Source: Fratercula arctica
Lineage: Eukaryota > Chordata > Aves > Charadriiformes > Alcidae
Reading direction: 5' to 3'
Assembly: GCA_947846985.1 (NCBI GenBank)
Contig: CANTUZ010000001.1
Location: 73,229,021 to 73,293,020, forward strand
DNA length: 64,000 nt
The notes under the pieces were generated by a model. The model was not told the DNA's origin. It did no database searches and saw only the letters and a list, made by a program, of their open reading frames with translations. The translations under genes were made by a program, and so were the position numbers. Shown in pieces: positions 57,566-64,000 of the stretch; position 1 is the first letter of the stretch, and every line of letters starts with the position of its first letter.

Positions 57566-58989
57566 CTCTTCAAAGTACTAGATGTGCATGTGCTTTGAAT
57601 AGGCGAAGGGTTTTTGGCAAGTGTGTTTTTATTCTGTCTTCCTCCTTTACTTGCCTAAGGGTCTGGATGAAATCCTGGTCTTTCCAGAGCCAGAGATGAA
57701 ACGCAGGCTGGTGTATCTTCCTGTTTAAAAAGCCCAAAGCCACGATGAAGATGTATGTTAGGGCAGAATTTCCTTTCCGATGCCATCATTTCTACATTCT
57801 TCTGCTCAGGAGCCTACAAGTCTTGTTTGGCACCATCTCCTCACTCAGCACACCATAAACTGCAGGAAGCCCAGTCTTTAACACTTACTTAACAGAGGTC
57901 AAGTACAGTGTTAGCGGGCAGACTGCTGGCTCGCCACCTGGACAGAAGAGAAGCGTGCTTTTTCTCTCACACTGCTTTGTGCTCCTCTTGTGTTGCTCAA
58001 TAAATGTGAAATGAGATTATTGTCTAATACCTAGACATTCAGACAGAAAAATGTGCAGCAATTGCAGACTCTGTATCTATATATTTGTACTATAGAAGGA
58101 ACATTTTTAGAACCTATGTAACTGGCGGGTCATTTCTGTGCCCCTGTTGTAAGTGATATTGTTGACTAAGATTGTGTCGTGTGCCTTACTACAAGTGAAC
58201 CCGTACCACATAGACTATTCTGTGAGTCAAAACATCACATGCGGAGGGTGAGAATTGTGTTATCGTCGCTGAATCTCACTCTGCATGCTGTACTTAAATA
58301 TTATTAGTGTTTTACAGAGGGTGGCATCCATTGCCTGTAGGTTAGGACAGTCAGCAGGACAGGGACATTGCTTTCCTGCCAGGTGGGTGCCTTAATCGGG
58401 AACACGGGATCGTGGTCCATTGCTTTCTGTGAGCATCTTCCGAGGTCTGTACTGTTCACTGAACATATGAATTTAAAAACCTGAAGTCAACCTCTTGTTG
58501 ATTCTCCATCCCACAAGAGATTTATTTAAGCTAATCTTAGGTGTCTAAAAACACTAAGTCTAAGTGAGAGCTGGTAACGTTATGATCCCAATAAAGAGAT
58601 GGGTTATCAGACGGCTATCAGACATCCAAGACAGGCTGGATGTCCCTCTGTGGGTGCCCATTTCTTCCTACTGACTTCACAGGGTGAGCAGCTCAGACAG
58701 ACACGAAACTTTTAGGCGCATAAAGTGGAGCGATGAGTCAGGAAGGAGATGTCCGTATCCCATCAGCAGCAGGCGCACATAGACCAAAGCGTGGCTGCGA
58801 AACCCCGCAGCTCTCTACAGCGCCGAACTGCAGCGTTTCCAAAACCCGCTGCAGATTTGAAGGGCTGTCATCCATCCTAAAAATACATTTGCACCTCTTT
58901 TCGCTACCGTAGCGGGGTCTTTCTCTGGAGACCCGGTAGACAACAGGACCAAACGCTCCTCCTGGGGGTCAGCCTCAGCTGCTGGGTCC
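57566..58989. other. Region upstream of CHST7, no gene recognised
   Basis: Unique sequence of mixed composition between the CR1 copy and the CHST7 island. No coding or RNA gene supported. Confidence 0.55.
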
Positions 58990-59235
58990 CTGTCCTGGCC
59001 GACAACGTACCTCCTTTGCGGTGCGCCCTTTCCCGGGCGGGGGTGACTCCCGAGGTGCCGAGCCCGCCCCTCCGGCCCTGTCCGGGGGAGGGAAGGCGGG
59101 AGGAAGGGAGAGAGGCCGGGCGAGGGGCGGCCCTGCTCCCCGCACAGCGGCGGCACCGGCAGAACCCCGCGTCCCGCCGGCGGCGGCTCCTCAGGCGGCG
59201 GCGGGGGCAGGTGCGGGAGCTTCCGCGTCGCCCTG

Positions 59236-59298
59236 CGAGGAGAAGGAGGAGGAGGAGGAGGGGGGAGAAGGAGGAGGAGGCGGCGGCGAAGGCGGGCG
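59236..59298 (+). repeat. GGA-rich homopurine tract in the CHST7 leader
   Basis: About 60 bases of nearly pure purine with GGA/GAG repeats and a run of six G, merging into GGC repeats. It lies about 170-235 bases upstream of the CHST7 ATG, inside the island. Confidence 0.85.
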
Positions 59299-59471
59299 GG
59301 CAGCCCCGAGCCTGTCCGGCGTGCCCGTGGGCGTGCTCCCCGGCGGGGAGGGCCGCCGGCAGCCCACACCCCCCGCCGCCGCCGCTAACTTTGCCTCTCG
59401 GCCAAGAGCCGCTCTCCGGCAGCCAGAGGGTCGGCGGAACCCCGGCGGTCCGGAGCCGCTCCCCCCCCGCC

Positions 59472-60890
59472 ATGAAGGGCCGCCGGCGGTGGCGGTGGCG
59501 GGGGGAGCACCGGCGCTTCGCCGCGGTGCTGGTGCTGTACACGCTGCTGCTGCTGCTGCTGGTGCCCTACGCGCTGGACTACGGGGCCCGGCGGGGGCGG
59601 GCGGACGAGGAGCCGCTGCTGCGGCGCTGCCCCAGCCTGGAAGAGGCGCTGAGCGAGTGGGGCTGGGAGCAGCGGCAGCCGCCGCTGGACGAGGAGGAGG
59701 ATGAGGATGAGGAGGGCGGCGGCGCGGCGGGTAACAACGGCAGCGCGGCGGCTGGGGGGAAGCGGCACATCTACCTGCACGCTACCTGGCGGACGGGCTC
59801 CTCCTTCCTGGGGGAGCTCTTCAACCAGCACCCCGACGTCTTCTACCTCTACGAGCCCATGTGGCACCTGTGGCAGGCCCTCTACCCGGGGGACGCGCTC
59901 AGCCTGCAGGGCGCCCTGCGCGACATGCTGCGCGCCCTCTTCCGATGCGACTTCTCCGTCCTGCGCCTCTACGCCGCCCCGCCCGGCCCCCGCGACCCGC
60001 TGGCCCCCGCCCCGCCCGCCGCCCCCAACCTCACCACCGCCGGCATCTTCGGCTGGCGGACCAACAAGGTGATCTGCTCCCCCCCGCTCTGCCCCGCCGC
60101 CCCCCGGGCCCGCCGAGAGATCGGCCTCGTCGACGGCGCCGCCTGCGAGGAGACGTGCCCGCCGCGGGGGCTGCGGGAGCTGGAGGCCGAGTGCCGCAAG
60201 TACCCGGTGGTGGTCATCAAGGACGTGCGGCTGCTGGAGCTGGGCGCCCTCCTGCCGCTGCTGCGGGAGCCCGGCCTCAACCTGCGGGTGGTGCAGCTCT
60301 TCCGCGACCCCCGCGCCGTCCACAACTCCCGCCTGAAGGCCAGGCAGGCGCTGCTGCGGGAGAGCATCCAGGTGCTGCGCAGCCGCCACCGCGCCGAGCC
60401 GCGGGGGCCGCCCCGCCACCAGCCGCCGCAGCAGCTCCTGCTGCCGCCCGGCCTGCTGGGGGGCGGCGGGCGGGCGGCCCCCCCGCAGCACCGCGCCGAG
60501 TTCTTCCTCGGCGGCGCCCTGGAGGTCATCTGCCAGGCCTGGCTCCGCGACCTGCTGCTGGCCCGCCGCGCCCCGGCCTGGCTCCGTCGCCGCTACACCC
60601 AGCTGCGCTACGAGGACCTGGTGCGGGAGCCCCGCGCCCAGCTGCGCCGCCTGCTCCGCTTCGCCGGGCTGCCGGTGCCGCCCGCCCTGGAGGCCTTCGT
60701 CCTCAACATGACCCGCGGCGCCGCCTACTCCTCCGACCGGCCCTTCCTCATCTCCCCCCGCGACGCGCGGGAGGCCATCCACGCCTGGCGGGAGCGCCTC
60801 AGCCGGCAGCAGGTGCGGCAGGTGGAGGCCGCCTGCGGCGAGGCCATGAGCCTCCTGGCCTACCCCCTCAGCGGCGGCGACGCCCGGTAG
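59472..60890 (+). CDS. CHST7: Carbohydrate sulfotransferase 7, single coding exon
   Basis: Type II Golgi sulfotransferase that moves sulfate from PAPS to C-6 of N-acetylglucosamine or N-acetylgalactosamine (chondroitin 6-sulfate). It has 472 residues, against 486 in human. A basic cytosolic tail (MKGRRRWRW) precedes a transmembrane anchor at about 16-35, then an acidic stem (about 73-81, D/E only). The 5'-phosphosulfate loop [20 protein letters not shown] starts at 103 and the 3'-phosphate site [17 protein letters not shown] at about 273. N-glycosylation sequons lie at N89, N186 and N412. [20 protein letters not shown] is as in human CHST7. The loop around 315-345 is diverged and rich in P, G and Q. 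I chose this ATG (G at -3) because human CHST7 starts MKGRRR; the frame is open upstream only as low-complexity sequence. Other CHST family members fit less well. Confidence 0.96.
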   Translation: MKGRRRWRWRGEHRRFAAVLVLYTLLLLLLVPYALDYGARRGRADEEPLLRRCPSLEEALSEWGWEQRQPPLDEEEDEDEEGGGAAGNNGSAAAGGKRHIYLHATWRTGSSFLGELFNQHPDVFYLYEPMWHLWQALYPGDALSLQGALRDMLRALFRCDFSVLRLYAAPPGPRDPLAPAPPAAPNLTTAGIFGWRTNKVICSPPLCPAAPRARREIGLVDGAACEETCPPRGLRELEAECRKYPVVVIKDVRLLELGALLPLLREPGLNLRVVQLFRDPRAVHNSRLKARQALLRESIQVLRSRHRAEPRGPPRHQPPQQLLLPPGLLGGGGRAAPPQHRAEFFLGGALEVICQAWLRDLLLARRAPAWLRRRYTQLRYEDLVREPRAQLRRLLRFAGLPVPPALEAFVLNMTRGAAYSSDRPFLISPRDAREAIHAWRERLSRQQVRQVEAACGEAMSLLAYPLSGGDAR

Positions 60891-61025
60891 CGCCCCCGCC
60901 CCGCGGCCCGCGGGGAGAGGCCGCCGCCGGGTGAGGGCCGGGACCAGCGGAGAGGGCGCGGGGCCGGGCGGGGAGCGTGCTTCGGACAGGCCCGAGGGCG
61001 GGCTGATGGTGGGGCCCGGTTCCGC

Positions 61026-61081
61026 CATGGCGGCCTGTCTGTCATGGCGGCCTGTCTGTCATGGCGGCCTGTCATGGCCGG
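61026..61081 (+). repeat. 17-bp tandem repeat downstream of CHST7
   Basis: Two perfect copies of catggcggcctgtctgt (61026-61042, 61043-61059), a 13-base third copy (61060-61072) and a remnant catggccgg (61073-61081). Each copy contains ATGGCGG. It sits in the probable 3' UTR. Confidence 0.9.
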
Positions 61082-62124
61082 AGGACTGGCAAAGCCGAGC
61101 GCGGGGGTTCGCAGCTGGCATGACGGCTGCCGGGCGCTGGCCTCAGGGTACAGGCAGCCCTGGCAGAAGCAAAGCCGCCTCACCTCGAGTATGGGCAGAA
61201 CGGGCAGGGTGCGGTCCCCCCGGCTTCCCGCCATCGGTCTCAGTGGGGTTGTGTTCCCTCTGGGGACCACGGCCACCCCACCCCAGGGTGGGTGGAGAAG
61301 GCGTTTTATTGAAGAGAAAAGTTTGGTAAGAGGTGTCCTCTGGGGACTGCGTCAACCTCGCAGCCCTTTCAACATGAAACCACGACCACGTGCGAAACAC
61401 CGGGTGTTCTTCAAAAAAAAACTGCATCGAAACGTAAAAATCCCCCAAATGAAGACTCTCGGCAAGGAACCAGAGGGCTTGAAGGGTGTTGCTGTGAGAG
61501 CATCGCCTGTCCCGAGCACCGAAGGATGCTGGGCTCTGTTGTATCGCTACCGAAACACCGACAAGGGGCTTCTGTGAAGTTGGCCGCTGAGGTCAGCGCA
61601 GGCCTGGAGGGGCCGGAGGGTGTCGCTGCTGGGAGGGCTGGGCTGTGCTGCTGCCAGCTGGGTGGCCCTGGGGGGCTGGTGATGCTCTGGGGAGGGGTGC
61701 ACCGGCGGAGGGAAGGGGAACCGTGTCCAACTCCCTCCGTCGCTCGGAGCAGCGGGGGTAAGCATTCACCTGCTTACATGTTTCAAAGATGTTTGTGGCA
61801 GATAAAGTAGGATTTTTTTTTTAATATATTGATGTAGTCAGGTGGTGATGCGGATGTGAGATGCAGGTGACTAACATGTTTCTTGGGGACACGCGTAGAA
61901 GTGACTGTAACTGGAAGGCGAACATTCGGTATTTCCATTTTGTTTCCTCAGCCAGATGAGAGAATCACTTTTCTTCCCTGGCTTCCGGGCTGACACATTG
62001 TGCCGTGCACAGGGTCCTCCTGGTCACATCCCTTCCGAACAATAACATCCTCTCAGCTGGCAACTCCTGGACAAAAGCAAATGTTTCCTGATGAGGCTAA
62101 GACAAATTAATGGCGAAGTTCCCA

Positions 62125-62130
62125 AATAAA
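62125..62130 (+). promoter_or_regulatory. CHST7: Candidate CHST7 poly(A) signal
   Basis: AATAAA followed 12 bases later by an A-rich tract (62143-62189). It is the first clear hexamer after the CHST7 stop, implying a 3' UTR of about 1.25 kb if unspliced. The A tract is genomic and could mimic a tail. Confidence 0.4.
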
Positions 62131-62142
62131 AGCTTGTATTTA

Positions 62143-62189
62143 AAAAAAAAAAAAAAGAAAAAAAAGGGAAAAAAAAGAAAAAAGAAAAA
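62143..62189 (+). repeat. A-rich tract
   Basis: About 47 bases of A with scattered G, just after the AATAAA at 62125. Confidence 0.85.
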
Positions 62190-64000
62190 CGTAAGTTTCA
62201 TTTTGGATTTTAAAATTACATTTTCCTGTAGACATCCTGCCACTTGTATGAGCAGGGGGTGTGTGTGTGTGTGTGTGTATGCGTACTTTTTTTCGTTTAT
62301 TTCTTAATTTGGGGATAGCAGGTTCCATTGCATTTTTAGGGACGCAGTATTGTAACTTTATAGAGACTGCTTTTGAGTCCATTACAGTCAGGCCGCATTT
62401 AAATGGCCCCGTGAGAATATACAGGGTTATAGAGATGTTTACCTGCAGTCCTCAAATACAAACTGAGAACATGAACTTCAAATTGAGGATAATCCAGGAT
62501 CAGGAAGACAGCTATATTTGTATAAAGTGCTGGAAATAACATAACGTCTTTGAACTGCCTTTATCTTGGGGGAAACATTTGAATTGCGTTGTAGGTTTTC
62601 ATGCTCTGAATATCATGCTGTGAAACATGTCAGTGAGTTAGGATGAACCTTCATTTATTTTAGCTCTTTTTCTTCCTTAATCCTCCCATCTGGGAGTACA
62701 TTGGCACAAGAAGCAGGTTTGTTTCATTATCTGACAGGAAAATGCAGTCATAAAAATGTTTTTGAGCAAATTATCCATTTCACGGTAGCGTGCTTCATAC
62801 AATTCTGCATCCTTTGGTTTCTGTTTGAACTAAAAATTACAGGGGTTCTGTTTGTGCTGGAACAACCTGTCGTATTATCTAAGGGATGTTTCTGTGTTCT
62901 CTCACAGGCACCATAAGAGCAAAATTTGTCTCTGGGCGTTCTAGTGGTATTTAATAATGTTATTTGTATAGATGGACAATACCTGTATTAAAGCCTTGAT
63001 AACCTGTGTTGAGTAACCTAATTTGGAATGCTTTTGTGGGAATACACCCAGCCTGGCTTGTACCGGCTTGTACAGGTTTGGGAAGAAAATAAGATTTTCT
63101 TGCATGCCAAAAGGTGATACGGTACTTATTTTCTTATGTTGGATGGGAGATTAAAATCCGGTATATCTTGTTGGTTTGTTTTTATCAGGTTGCAGTCACA
63201 GATTTTTACACTGCAGTTGTTACGCATTTGCTTTGCTTCGACAGAGAATCTCATTTTGCTGTTTCAGGTGGTAAATGTCTTTCATAAGAAGTTTTTAGAC
63301 ATCCACGCTTAGTTTCACTTACACCAGTTCATCATGATGAAGAAGGAAGTGTTGCCATCTAGCTTAACTTGATGCTTATAGCTGGGAAGAAATCCACTGA
63401 TTGAAAATTATTTAGTGTTTTCTGAAGCAGTTTCCGTGTTTGACATCGATGCATTTTCTTTATCAAGACTTAGTTCTGTCAATGGAAGTTGTCCACTAAC
63501 ACAATTGCTCTTTATTAGTGATGAATTCAATGTTTTTCTCATCATAAGCTGTTCTTTTGTAGGTTTTTTTGTATGCTGTGAAAAGGGCTCTGTTTGGCAA
63601 AGTGTACAAAACATAGCGAGTGCGATTCCTGGTTTGCATTCAGGTTGCCTGAGTTCATTAGAAGACTCTAAAACAACCTGCAGGGAATATCCAAAACTGG
63701 AAAAGGAGTAAGTTGCCCAGAGTCGGGATCTTTGAGCAGGGCGTGCAAGAGCATCATCTAAGACTGGATGACAGTTACTTAATGACGGTGTTGCGACGTG
63801 TGTGCTTCAGTCGCTTCCAAATTTGTCACCCTGTTTCCAATCGCCCAACTTTGCCAAACTTCATCTGTATGTAGGCTGAAACTTTTCACCTGGGGCCTGA
63901 AGTTGAAAGTCTCTTTGGGGAACTTCAGTCAACACAGTGCGTGTTCTTTTGAACCCAGGGTTGGGATGTGGTGGTCTTTAGCCTACGTTCAAATACTCTC
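62190..64000. other. Flank beyond CHST7, no gene recognised
   Basis: AT-rich sequence with the (GT) repeat and an ATTAAA near 62986 that might be a distal CHST7 poly(A) signal. In human, SLC9A7 neighbours CHST7; no exon of it is seen here. Confidence 0.5.
62259..62278. repeat. (GT) dinucleotide microsatellite
   Basis: Ten GT units downstream of CHST7. Confidence 0.9.

Larger units (their letters stand above)
58990..61250. promoter_or_regulatory. CHST7: CpG island over CHST7 promoter and coding exon
   Basis: GC and CpG content rise sharply near 58.99 kb and stay extreme through the coding region to about 61.25 kb. No TATA box was found near the start. Transcription probably begins within 59.0-59.4 kb; I cannot fix the site. 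A splice-donor-like cgg|gtgagg at 60931 could join a further 3' UTR exon. Confidence 0.75.

Noticed and set aside
59016..59471. In-frame extension of CHST7 upstream of the chosen ATG
   Set aside because: No upstream ATG. The sequence is repetitive R/P/G/E, and human CHST7 begins at the matching MKGRRR.
59385..61028. 547-codon minus-strand ORF antisense to CHST7
   Set aside because: Low-complexity shadow of the GC-rich CHST7 frame with no domain; the plus strand is clearly CHST7.
61044..61577. 177-codon plus-strand ORF starting in the 17-bp repeat
   Set aside because: No recognisable domain, located in the probable CHST7 3' UTR, and the start codon is part of a tandem repeat.
1..64000. CRISPR arrays, operons, intact LTR elements or viral genes
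   Set aside because: None seen. The intron-exon structure and CR1 content show animal nuclear DNA, and no retroviral or viral protein motifs were recognised.

Overview
The window is vertebrate nuclear DNA and almost certainly avian. It carries many 5'-truncated CR1 LINE copies with bird-type 3' ends, two relics that look like old tRNA-derived SINEs, compact introns, and two GC-rich CpG-island promoters in an otherwise AT-rich sequence. I did not identify the species.

Left third, about 1.1-27.1 kb, minus strand: a complete TUBGCP5 gene (gamma-tubulin complex component 5). I placed 23 coding exons with GT/AG junctions and matching phases by comparison with the human protein recalled from memory. 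They add up to 1030 residues plus a stop, against 1024 in human. The one fault is in exon 1, where a single extra base (26846-26849) breaks the frame after residue 20. The promoter is a CpG island with two perfect TCTCGCGAGA palindromes, an NRF1-type palindrome and GC boxes. A CR1 copy lies about 0.35 kb upstream of it.

Middle, about 27.4-58.9 kb: a gene desert. It contains CR1 fragments near 27.4, 33.3, 42.0, 47.1, 49.9 and 57.3 kb, an MIR-like element near 45.3 kb and a tRNA-like SINE head near 30.8 kb. Two short stretches might be exons of unrecognised genes: 54.24-54.53 kb on the minus strand and a signal-peptide-like exon at 55.32 kb on the plus strand. Both are weak.

Right part, about 59-62 kb, plus strand: CHST7, a Golgi N-acetylglucosamine 6-O-/chondroitin 6-O-sulfotransferase. 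Its whole coding region (472 residues) is one uninterrupted, extremely GC-rich exon inside a CpG island. A purine-rich GGA tract lies in the leader and a 17-bp tandem repeat lies just downstream. The last 2 kb holds nothing recognised beyond a candidate poly(A) signal, an A-rich tract and a (GT) microsatellite.

The two genes have unrelated jobs: microtubule nucleation, and glycan sulfation in the Golgi. In human they sit on 15q11.2 and Xp11.3, so their adjacency reflects avian (chromosome 1-like) synteny and not a shared pathway. I found no operon, CRISPR array, intact mobile element or new biological system. The most useful second looks are the exon-1 frameshift, the paired CGCG palindromes and the two orphan exon candidates.
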